The notes under the pieces: model-generated
What the model was told of the DNA's origin: nothing
What the model saw: the letters and a program-made list of their open reading frames with translations, nothing else
The model's database searches: none
Assembly (NCBI GenBank): GCA_030849805.1
Contig: JASANZ010001872.1
Coordinates: forward strand, 1-21,093
Reading direction: 5' to 3'
Length of the DNA: 21,093 nt
From: Sergeia podlipaevii
Lineage: Eukaryota; Euglenozoa; Kinetoplastea; Trypanosomatida; Trypanosomatidae
Position numbers and translations under genes: made by a program
Part shown: one piece after another, positions 8,701 through 15,498 of the stretch
Layout: every line of letters starts with the position of its first letter
Position numbering within the stretch: position 1 is the first letter of the stretch

Positions 8701-9032
8701 AGCCCCGCGGCGGCGGCGGATCCCCCCCACCACTGCCCCTGTCGCCGAGGGCGAGTTCATTCCGCGCCGGTGCGTCTGCCCCCACGCCCAAGGACCCGGG
8801 CACAGCGTACCCCCCTCGGGCCACTCGAAAACTGGGGAGGGGGGGGGGTCGCCTAACCCTTTGCTTCGTAACGGTAAACGTCCGGGGGTATCCATACGTC
8901 TAGAAGACAATACCTCTTCATAGCACCGCCCAACCCATAAGCATGACGGGGTCCCTCCCTTCCTGGCAGTAATGCCAGACACAATGATGAGGCGACCTTT
9001 GCGTTCAAATGGGGATTTGTTTATATGTCACT

Positions 9033-9125
9033 CCGAGCTCGGTAGAGGAGAGTAACGCATTTACGCAGAAAATGTCATCTGTACTGTGGGACTCAGACCC
9101 AATGCTCCAATACCCACTAAACGCC
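9033..9125 (+). repeat. Candidate diverged direct repeat, copy 2
   Basis: Contains gcatttacgca (9057-9067) and atacccactaaa (9110-9121), matching copy 1 about 950 bases upstream. The upstream flank ggtagaggagagtaac loosely matches gctagaaggggagggaat of copy 1. The spacing difference of 8 bases is not a multiple of three, so conservation of a protein frame across the repeat is not indicated. Confidence 0.45.
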
Positions 9126-9777
9126 TCACATCACAGCCCACTCTTATTAGGGATACGTCTTTACAAGCTAGGAGGCCACCGGACACTGCACGTATCTAAC
9201 CGCTGTAGCGCTGAGCTACACTGCCGCTACGCATTCTACAACGAGGTCCTGCGCGTACAGCTGGGCACACCCAACCTATGCTAGCGCCCCTGCTGAGGGT
9301 ACTGTGGCTGGGTGACTCCACACGTTAGCTTCTGGTGCAGTTAAAGACAATCGGCCGTGGTAGTGCCTCGTGCCTGGTATTGCAGTTTACTCCCGCAATC
9401 TGGAAGTGCGGGTTCTTAGTGTCCCCACAGGAGATACTAGGCGTTAACACCGCGATGGAGTGCCCTGCATTCGTCAGGCACTATACACTAAGCCAAAAAA
9501 AAAGGAAAGCATTACTGAGGACCACGCAAACCTCAACAAGAGCTTTAGCATTTTTCCAGCGCGGGCTGGGGGCGGTGCGCGGGCTCGGCGCTTGGTCCAG
9601 GCGCGGCCGCCGGGGCACCGCGGATCGCGTATGCGGGGTCCATAATGATCGTACAAGGATCCAATTTCCTGAGGGTGATGGCTTTTAGGTGCATATGCAC
9701 GAATGAGGCTTTTGGGAGTGCTTTTCATTGTTTGGAGGAGGTTTTTGTGAAAAGAAAGTACTTCTAGAGTTTTCGAC

Positions 9778-9785
9778 AAAAAAAA
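9778..9785 (-). terminator. RNA polymerase III terminator of tRNA-Leu
   Basis: Eight A on the plus strand give T8 on the minus strand, four bases past the 3' end of the tRNA. This is a strong RNA polymerase III stop. Confidence 0.85.
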
Positions 9786-9789
9786 GATT

Positions 9790-9871
9790 GACAAGAGTGG
9801 GGTTTGAACCCACGCCTCCAGGGGAGATTACGACCTGAACGTAACGTCTTAGACCACTCGACCATCTTGCC
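9790..9871 (-). tRNA. tRNA-Leu (anticodon CAG)
   Basis: This 82-nt gene has every arm of a class II tRNA. The acceptor GGCAAGA pairs with TCTTGTC (one G-T pair). The D arm has the A-box-like TGGTCGAGTGG. The anticodon stem-loop is TTACG-TTCAGGT-CGTAA with anticodon CAG, which decodes CUG. A long variable arm lies around CTCCCCTGGAG, and the T arm is GTGGG-TTCAAAC-CCCAC (B box). The long variable arm and overall sequence fit leucine rather than serine. No intron is present and CCA is not encoded. It lies 68 bases downstream of the initiator tRNA on the same strand, with its own T8 terminator, so it is transcribed independently. Confidence 0.95.
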
Positions 9872-9931
9872 TCAGCTCGCTTTCGCACTAGGTGCTTAGG
9901 TTCTCATTATCCCATTTACTTGCAACTCAAG

Positions 9932-9935
9932 AAAA
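9932..9935 (-). terminator. RNA polymerase III terminator of initiator tRNA-Met
   Basis: A minimal TTTT on the minus strand lies four bases past the tRNA 3' end. It is weaker than the T8 after tRNA-Leu. Confidence 0.6.
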
Positions 9936-9939
9936 GATT

Positions 9940-10010
9940 AGCACCGATTGGTTTCGATCCAACGACCTATGGGTTATGAGCCCATCGCGCTTCCACTGCG
10001 CTACGGTGCT
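9940..10010 (-). tRNA. Initiator tRNA-Met (anticodon CAT)
   Basis: This 71-nt gene has a perfect 7-bp acceptor (AGCACCG with CGGTGCT), a D arm GCGC/GCGC, the anticodon stem ATGGG-CTCATAA-CCCAT and the T arm GTTGG-ATCGAAA-CCAAT. Three features mark it as the initiator rather than the elongator: the A1:U72 pair at the acceptor end, the three G:C pairs next to the anticodon loop (GGG/CCC), and the T-loop AUCGAAA in place of the usual TTCGAAT type. The first and third are eukaryotic initiator hallmarks. It would start translation of all cytosolic proteins. It lies 166 bases past the last minus-strand protein-coding gene. Confidence 0.95.
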
Positions 10011-10176
10011 TCTGCGCTAGTTTGGGGGGTTTTTTCTTCTAAAGAGTGGGAATGTTGAAAGGGAGATAAAGAGGAAAATGTGGAAAAGAGAAGAGGTAAA
10101 GAAGAACACCAAACATTAATGCAAGAACTAAGAGTATCTAGTCTCTTTTTTTGAGGAGTGGGGGGTATGTGTGTTT

Positions 10177-11085
10177 TTACTGTAATAGGGGCTCGAGTGC
10201 CCGTTTATATTGCTCATTCGCCAGCTGACCTGTGGTGCACTCAGTGAGCCAGCGCTTCATAAGATGGTTGAACAACCGGACGTCGCGTGCCTCCTCCTTG
10301 GCTAGAAAGAAGTGCGTATGCACGGAGCGCAGAGGTAGGTTGTCGTAGCACAACACCAAACGCTGACGCTTGCTGCCGTTGTGCTGTGCCTTGATCGAGA
10401 AGCGACTGACCTCAGTTGTGGCATCCCCGCTGGCAGACTGGAACATGCGCCAGAAGCCGTAGTTGTGTTGAGGGGGTAGCACATCTGCGGTAGGGCTTGC
10501 AATTGCCTCCAGCGCAGCTTGATCAAAGTAGCGCGATGTGTGCGCTGCCTTGCGCCACTCAAAAAGCACTCGCGGATCAGCCGCTAGCACATATCCTCCA
10601 TTGTACTTGCCAAAGACCCACTCATCGGGTTGACGAATAGAGTGCTCCGAAAGTGCGACTGTGGAATGGGAAGCCAAGGTCGGGAGGGTCCCGAGGAATG
10701 TGACATCGCAGTCAATGAAGGCCACTACGGGCGATGCCTCTTGCGCGGTAAGGGTCGTTGCCATGGCGAGCCCCATCAAGTTTGCCTTTTCCATCATGAA
10801 GTCGGTGTGCCGCGACGGATACCACACACCGCGCTGCCGCTCCATCACACTGCGGTCGATGCGGCCGTACACGTCAAGGCATGGTACCCACGTGATATTG
10901 CGATCTTCCAGAAAAGACTGCAAGCGTGAGTGCGCCGGCGGCCTTTCGAGAATGTCACTGCTGCAGCCTACTACAAGACGAAGTGATGGATGGAAAGCAC
11001 GCAGTGAGTGGAGGAACAGACCCAACTCCTGCGCGCACTCGCGTGTACCCATGGTACAGACCACATCAACTGTGCGTCTCGCCAT
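10177..11085 (-). CDS. GT-A-fold glycosyltransferase-like protein
   Basis: The 302-aa protein looks like a small nucleotide-sugar transferase. Near the start is a core strand with VDVVCTMGTRECAQELGLFLHSLR. A DxD-type metal/nucleotide-sugar motif lies in VVAFIDCDVTFLG (D125-C-D127), YNGGYVL at 161-167, FDQAALEAI at 187-195 and HTHFF at 256-260. The order DxD, then NGG, then DQ, then a late HxH matches the layout of GT8/GT77-like (nucleotide-diphospho-sugar transferase) families. There is no signal peptide or membrane anchor, which is unusual for a Golgi enzyme and suggests a cytosolic enzyme. The donor sugar and acceptor cannot be read from the sequence. It is the last protein gene of the minus-strand array, next to the tRNA genes. 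A pyrimidine tract at 11106-11160 precedes it, with several close AGs. Confidence 0.6.
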   Translation of the reverse strand: MARRTVDVVCTMGTRECAQELGLFLHSLRAFHPSLRLVVGCSSDILERPPAHSRLQSFLEDRNITWVPCLDVYGRIDRSVMERQRGVWYPSRHTDFMMEKANLMGLAMATTLTAQEASPVVAFIDCDVTFLGTLPTLASHSTVALSEHSIRQPDEWVFGKYNGGYVLAADPRVLFEWRKAAHTSRYFDQAALEAIASPTADVLPPQHNYGFWRMFQSASGDATTEVSRFSIKAQHNGSKRQRLVLCYDNLPLRSVHTHFFLAKEEARDVRLFNHLMKRWLTECTTGQLANEQYKRALEPLLQ

Positions 11086-11089
11086 TCTG

Positions 11090-11160
11090 CTAGTTCATCC
11101 TACCCCCCAAAAGGTCAGAGAGAAAAGGAAAGAAATAAGGGAGGGAGAAAAGGGGCAAAG
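11090..11160 (-). promoter_or_regulatory. Predicted polypyrimidine tract and trans-splice acceptors of the glycosyltransferase-like gene
   Basis: The minus strand reads as a T/C tract from 11160 down to about 11106, followed by AGs at 11101-11100 and 11091-11090. Using the first would include a short upstream ATG frame (ATG AAC TAG) just before the main start; using the second would not. Confidence 0.4.
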
Positions 11161-11286
11161 AATGAACGTGAATAAAAAGCATATATAGCAACACAAGCAG
11201 GGTAGAGCATATATATGTAAAAAACTCTAAACACCTGCGTGCACACATGGGCAACACTGAGAGAAAAAAGAGTACATGCATTCGTT

Positions 11287-12300
11287 TTATGAAGGTGGCG
11301 CAAAGAGATGTTGCAATCGAGGAAGTAGCGACGTCATTGCTGTGTTGATGGCAAAGCGCATGTCAACGCCAGTAACCACCTGATCCGCACGCCCACTAGC
11401 AGCAGGCATGGCCGCAGCCGTCACAGGCTGAGACGGCTGCAAGAGCTGAAGAATTGCCATGCTCTCCTCACGCATCCGCCGCCAGTTTCCATCATTTGAC
11501 TCTGAGAAGTTCTGGCGCTTCTTCGCTGATGTTTCAGCCTCCTGTTTCTCTCGAGCTCGCTTGCTACCAGCCATCGCCCGCAGCGGTGCTAGAAGCCCTG
11601 CGATACCTTGCATCGCCTCCGTCTCACGCAGGTACGCAAAGACGGGCTTCACCGTCACCACGGCTCGTAGCCCCTGAAGCGGTCGCCCAGTTGCTTTGGA
11701 CATTGAGCTGCCGGGTTCTGTACCTGTAGACTCCGCACTATGGCCTGACGACTGCAGCTTTAGCGTTAGCCGCCGCTGCGACTGACTGTGTTGAGAGGCC
11801 TCCTCCTTTTCAATGGCGGATGCAGTTCCTTGCCGATACGCGGCCGCCAACGTTGCCTCTGCCAGCACTCGCACCATCAGCTGTGCGAGCTCCGCACGCT
11901 TTTCGTGCGATGCAGCCAAGACACCACGTGTCTCTAAAAAGTCAGCCAGACGACCAGCTACGGCAGCTGCATGAGCCTCTCCGCGCTCACGCTGCGCCTT
12001 TCGTCCAGCGGCTCTGCTATACCGTCCACCGATGGCGTCACAATCATTGCTAATTGCAAGGGCTGACGGTGGTGCCTGTGTCTCTGTTTCTGGTCTCAAA
12101 ATGTTTCTGGCAAAGCGCCGCCGCGCCGGGTGCTCTTCTTCACAATAGATCTCATAGCTATGTGAAAGACAGTAGACCTCTAAGACTTCAAGATTTGCAC
12201 GGACCTGGTCAGAGGTGCTGGGGTCTGCCATAAAGGCAGCCCGCTCTTCGCGTGTCTTGCCGAGCCACCATTGAATAAAGTGCGCTGGCGGGGCAGACAT
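11287..12300 (-). CDS. Hypothetical protein with bipartite nuclear-localisation-like motif
   Basis: I do not recognise this 337-aa protein. The N-terminal 70 residues (HFIQWWLGKTREERAAFM, then VRANLEVLEVYCLSHSYEIY) look like a small helical domain with conserved aromatics. Residues about 95-165 are Ala/Arg/Glu-rich helix, possibly coiled coil. A Ser/Thr/Gln-rich linker spans about 166-205. Residues 247-262 (KRAREKQEAETSAKKR) match a bipartite nuclear localisation pattern of two basic clusters about 11 residues apart. The C-terminus is again helical (FAINTAMTSLLPRLQHLF). There is no signal peptide or membrane segment. A nuclear protein is the most that can be suggested. The start is the first ATG after a predicted acceptor near 12328. 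Confidence 0.75.
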   Translation of the reverse strand: MSAPPAHFIQWWLGKTREERAAFMADPSTSDQVRANLEVLEVYCLSHSYEIYCEEEHPARRRFARNILRPETETQAPPSALAISNDCDAIGGRYSRAAGRKAQRERGEAHAAAVAGRLADFLETRGVLAASHEKRAELAQLMVRVLAEATLAAAYRQGTASAIEKEEASQHSQSQRRLTLKLQSSGHSAESTGTEPGSSMSKATGRPLQGLRAVVTVKPVFAYLRETEAMQGIAGLLAPLRAMAGSKRAREKQEAETSAKKRQNFSESNDGNWRRMREESMAILQLLQPSQPVTAAAMPAASGRADQVVTGVDMRFAINTAMTSLLPRLQHLFAPPS

Positions 12301-13137
12301 GTTTCTTATTGGGTTTCTGTGATGTACCTGCTAGAAGTGTTGAGAAACAAGTGGGGTGCGTGGGGTGGGGGGATGGGGGTGAAGAAAAGCAGCAGACAGA
12401 ACTTTGAATGATGGAAGGGCATCCCACATACGTAAGAAAGAGAAAGAGGTACCCAGTTAATTTCACACAACCCTTTTTGTCCTCGCGGAGGGCCGTTGAC
12501 AGCCACTGGCACATCAACACAAGCGTGCAGACCACCCGACATACCCTTTCTTTGTACTGTCGCTTTTCGTTGTTGAATTAGGGGCTCCTTCACTTAAATC
12601 ATCACTGCGGCTGGCGACATACATGTGCGCGCACACACACACCTTTCTCTACTCCATACCACTGTAACTCTATGCACACACACTCTATATGCGTGCGTAC
12701 GACAGAAAACATGTAAGCGAGAGCAAAAAGGGAGGGAGAAGCTGTGTCGCTACATGTGCCCTTACATAATTAACAATAAAATCTCTTCAATTCACTTTTT
12801 CCCGTTCTCTTATAGACACATACATACACATACTTTCTCCACGTCTCCTTTCATTTTCCCTTCCAGGGTTATGCAATTGCGGAATGATCACGCATCTATG
12901 TCGTGAAACAACACATACATACACAGAGGCGAAGATGTGCATATACGAGGAGAAGGACAGGCGGGGGGGAGGGCATACCATCAACGGTCAGCAATCGCAC
13001 TAACCAACCAACTGATCATTGCGCATGTGTAAAGGAGTCCACAAAGAAAGAAAATAAATAAATAAAGAGAATACACCTCGCCATCGCTAGAAGCGTACGC
13101 GCGCCTCACTTTTTTTTCCCCTTCTTGGCTCTTCTTC
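12301..13137. other. Intergenic region between prefoldin 2 and the 337-aa gene
   Basis: No gene is supported in these 837 bases. On the minus strand it holds the prefoldin 3' UTR and then, at about 12335-12400, a C/T-rich tract that probably directs trans-splicing of the 337-aa gene, with AGs at 12332-12331 and 12329-12328. CA-rich repeats occur at about 12635-12690 and 12815-12835. Open frames here are low-complexity shadows. Confidence 0.55.
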
Positions 13138-13545
13138 TTACGCGAGGACACCACGATTGCCATCAGCAGCGTTGGCAGACACTTTCTGGTCACCACCAGG
13201 GCGGGTCAGCTTGTACTTCACAATGAACTCATCCATCTGCTTCTCCTTCTCAGTCAAACCCTTGTTGAGCTGCGCTAGAGCCTCGCGGATAGCCTTGAGG
13301 TTCTCCTCGATCTCGGGCAGGACGTCGCCTACGGTGCGCTCCACAAGTGCGCCTCCCACTAGGCGGTGGCAGCAGCGGTCGCTGGAGAGGGGACGCAGCT
13401 CCTCGGCGACAAGCTCGTGCTCGTGGGATTCGTTCTCAAGTTCAGCAATGCGAGACATAATGGTGCTTTGGTCCTGACGCATGCGGTTGTACTGAGCGAC
13501 TATTTCCTCCTCGGTGAGGGTCTTGGTTGTCTCAATAGCGGACAT
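13138..13545 (-). CDS. PFDN2: Prefoldin subunit 2
   Basis: This 135-aa protein is a beta-class prefoldin subunit. Prefoldin is a six-subunit cytosolic co-chaperone that passes nascent actin and tubulin to the TRiC/CCT chaperonin. The N-terminal helix (about residues 11-50, LTEEEIVAQYNRMRQDQ) and C-terminal helix (about 76-112) would form the coiled-coil tentacle. Between them is the beta-hairpin with CCHRLVGGALVERTVGDVLP (58-77), which is diagnostic of subunit 2. Length is close to that of other PFD2 proteins, with a short variable tail. The start is supported by a clean splice acceptor about 70 bases upstream and by a family-typical N-terminus. A low-complexity GTT repeat on the plus strand (13556-13570) lies in the 5' UTR. 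Confidence 0.95.
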   Translation of the reverse strand: MSAIETTKTLTEEEIVAQYNRMRQDQSTIMSRIAELENESHEHELVAEELRPLSSDRCCHRLVGGALVERTVGDVLPEIEENLKAIREALAQLNKGLTEKEKQMDEFIVKYKLTRPGGDQKVSANAADGNRGVLA

Positions 13546-13951
13546 TTCTTTTTAGTTGTTGTTGTTGTTGTATAATAGCTGTTGAAAAGTATCACGCGAG
13601 CACGGGCTCTTGGCTGAAAAGGAAAAGGACATGGTAAAATGTTTAACAGAATCAGTTAGCAATGGGATTGAGGGCAAAGATATTTTCACAGATTTTGTTT
13701 TCGGAAACTAGCAAGAATAATAATGAGTATTTTTCTCGTTTGCTTAATCGTTTTTTTTTTCGTTATTATTATTATTAAGTTAAATTGAGATCCATGCAGA
13801 GGAGAAAAATAGAAAAAAACAAAAAGAGGCAAAAATGGGGAATAGATGTGCCTCTCCCTTTTTTTTTTCCATTTTCAATCTTCTTCCCCTCCATTGCACA
13901 AGATAAAAAGAAAAGAAAAGAGCGAGATGAGAGGAAAGAAAGAGAGGGTAC
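13546..13951. other. Intergenic region between TYW3 and prefoldin 2
   Basis: These 406 bases hold the TYW3 3' UTR and the prefoldin 5' signals, with no gene. A T10-type run and an ATT repeat lie at about 13750-13777, and another T-run at about 13860-13868. Confidence 0.6.
13614..13628 (-). promoter_or_regulatory. Predicted trans-splice acceptor of prefoldin 2
   Basis: The minus strand reads tccttttccttttcag, a compact pyrimidine tract ending directly in CAG, with the AG at 13615-13614. No ATG intervenes before 13545. This is one of the clearest acceptor signals in the window. Confidence 0.65.
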
Positions 13952-15037
13952 CTATGCAGTTCCTTCGGCGTTTTCTCCAACTTTTCCACCTCTTCTCTCT
14001 GTTGATTTTGATGCGTGCTCGCTGGCATCCGCTGCTGCTGCTGCCATCTTCTCTAGTCTAGGAACGATGCTGCGGCCAAGAAGCTTCGTTCTCTCCTCGT
14101 TGGCGTGCATTTTCGCATTGGCAAGAGCCAGCAGGTTCCACACATACTCGCGCTGCTGTTTCACAAAGTTGATGCCGCCTATCACCACTGGCACTTCCAG
14201 ACCAAGTCCAGCGGCGTTGCGGATGCCACACATGATCTTGCGACCCGGAGGCACGACACCGCTGTTGCGGTACCCACTATCACTAACCGACGCTGAGAGA
14301 AGCTCCTTCGCACTCTCCATTGTACGACACTGAACGTGCATGACAAAGGGTTCCATCTTGATGCACACTGTCCCAACCGTAGGCACGGCGGTGGTGGTGG
14401 GGCTGCTACCCGTGAACACAACTCCCCCCGCTTCCCCACTGTACTCCTCATCTTCCTCGTGGCCTCTGTATGCATCTTCTAGAAGAGCGAGCTGGTCCGT
14501 ATCGAGCGCGGTGTCCTGGACAGACTGGGGCTCGCCACAGAGAAATAGCACAATGCTACGAGCTTCACAAGGACGGAGCATTCCATGCTTCACCGCAAGC
14601 CATCCGAGTGCCTCGTGCGCACCACGCTTCATTTTCTGCCTTGCATCTTCTCTAGTTTCTGCGCCTCCCGAGGTGGCAGTGGCGGCGACGGGAAGCTCCG
14701 AAGCACTCATGCTGTGGAAGAGTGCAATACGGCCGCTGCAGCTGCTTGTCGTGACATAGTCACTATGCGTGTTGAGAGTGTCCATGATTGCGTGGCACTT
14801 GGCGTCCACAGAGCCCTTTGGACTGAGGTCGCAGGCGCTGCTTCCAAGATTGGCAAGAATGCGGGCCTTGTGTTGAAGGAACTCGCGATCGAGCAACTTT
14901 TGGGCCTTGTTGCTGTGGTCGTCCTTGTTGTTGCGTGCACGACCTGAAGGCTTCTTGCGTGTAGGTTTGATGTTCTTGGGCTTCTCCTCCGCAGTCGCCG
15001 CTGCAGGCACCTGAGTGGATTGAGTAACGTCTGCCAT
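13952..15037 (-). CDS. TYW3: tRNA wybutosine-synthesizing protein 3 (TYW3)
   Basis: This 361-aa protein is a TYW3-family, S-adenosylmethionine-dependent methyltransferase. It methylates N4 of the tricyclic intermediate at G37 of tRNA-Phe in wybutosine synthesis, which helps keep the reading frame at Phe codons. Family hallmarks are KGSVDAKCHAIMDTLNTHSDY (74-94), TTSSCSGRI (96-104), SGYRNSGV (254-261), IMCGIR (268-273) and EVPV (281-284). It is longer than the roughly 270-aa yeast protein because of a basic N-terminal tail (1-45), low-complexity loops at about 111-130 and 195-225, and an Ala/Lys-rich C-terminal tail. No other wybutosine gene is in the window. The start lies about 48 bases after a predicted acceptor, with no upstream ATG. 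Confidence 0.94.
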   Translation of the reverse strand: MADVTQSTQVPAAATAEEKPKNIKPTRKKPSGRARNNKDDHSNKAQKLLDREFLQHKARILANLGSSACDLSPKGSVDAKCHAIMDTLNTHSDYVTTSSCSGRIALFHSMSASELPVAATATSGGAETREDARQKMKRGAHEALGWLAVKHGMLRPCEARSIVLFLCGEPQSVQDTALDTDQLALLEDAYRGHEEDEEYSGEAGGVVFTGSSPTTTAVPTVGTVCIKMEPFVMHVQCRTMESAKELLSASVSDSGYRNSGVVPPGRKIMCGIRNAAGLGLEVPVVIGGINFVKQQREYVWNLLALANAKMHANEERTKLLGRSIVPRLEKMAAAAADASEHASKSTERRGGKVGENAEGTA

Positions 15038-15085
15038 TGTTAATGGCGCCCCCTCACCCCCTCCTCCTTTAGTTCTTAATACAAT

Positions 15086-15157
15086 CTATATGTGCGTGTT
15101 GTACGGTTGTTTTGCGTACACAAGAGAGAGAGAGAAAACAGAAGGGGAAAAAAAGTC
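15086..15157 (-). promoter_or_regulatory. Predicted polypyrimidine tract and trans-splice acceptor of TYW3
   Basis: On the minus strand a T/C tract (about 15157-15121) is followed, with no earlier AG, by AG at 15087-15086. This gives a 5' UTR of about 48 nt before the ATG at 15037. Confidence 0.55.
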
Positions 15158-15245
15158 ATTTTCGTTTCTTCAAATGAGGAAATCGTTTCTCTTTCGGTTC
15201 GATTGTTTGTCTTTTCGTTGAGGAAAAAAGCAGACATTCAAAAAA

Positions 15246-15276
<31 letters not shown>
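15246..15276. repeat. (AG)n microsatellite, interrupted once
   Basis: AG units run from 15246 to 15276 with a single GG interruption. The region reads as CT on the minus strand. Confidence 0.9.
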
Positions 15277-15277
<1 letters not shown>

Positions 15278-15498
15278 GCATCTCCTCGTGGAAGTCTTCG
15301 CTTGTACCTGACTGTTGCAAACACACACACTCACTCAGTACGGTGTCCCCTGGATTATATATACGCAAAAAACACAAAAAAAACATAAGAACTGGGAGTC
15401 ACGTCGCGCCCACTTTACTCGTTCTCATTTTGTTTTACTTTCCCTTACTACTTCATTCCGCTCTCTATTAAGTGCCAATTTTCAGACTTGGCACCTTG

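Larger units (their letters stand above)
7931..9690. other. Compositionally anomalous segment in the strand-switch region
   Basis: The segment differs abruptly from its surroundings. Positions 8500-8860 are extremely GC-rich (8581-8640 is about 85% GC by count), with another GC-rich block at about 9558-9640, while the flanks are dominated by T- and A-runs. No RNA gene, transposase or reverse-transcriptase motif is visible on either strand. Open frames inside are fragments or G/P/A/R-rich translations of GC-rich DNA. It contains a single N at 8679 and a probable diverged direct repeat (8080-8180 and 9033-9125). It could be a multi-copy non-coding repeat, a decayed element, or misassembled or foreign sequence. 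Boundaries are approximate. Confidence 0.5.
15038..15498. other. Intergenic region between the kinase-like gene and TYW3
   Basis: No gene is supported in these 461 bases. The region is rich in AG repeats, that is, CT on the transcribed-sense minus strand, at about 15123-15133 and 15246-15276. The second is a near-perfect (AG)n of about 30 bases. Confidence 0.6.

Noticed and set aside
8960..8976. Short hairpin ctggca-gtaa-tgccag
   Set aside because: Only 6 bp with no context that suggests function.
8384..8982. Overlapping G/P/A/R-rich open frames on both strands around the N
   Set aside because: Open in many frames at once, as expected for very GC-rich DNA with few stop codons; no conserved motif, and they run through an N and a probable assembly join.
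9009..9284. 91-aa plus-strand open frame within the anomalous segment
   Set aside because: No recognisable domain; it overlaps copy 2 of a non-coding-looking repeat whose spacing change is not a multiple of three; no clear pyrimidine tract or acceptor upstream.
7931..9690. Possible 5S rRNA, spliced-leader RNA, 7SL or U-snRNA gene near the tRNAs
   Set aside because: I looked for the family-typical segments on both strands and saw none. Only the two tRNAs have supportable structure.
9689..9700. Palindrome gtgcatatgcac near the right edge of the anomalous segment
   Set aside because: Twelve bases, common by chance in about 21 kb at this level of self-complementarity; no T-run or partner site.
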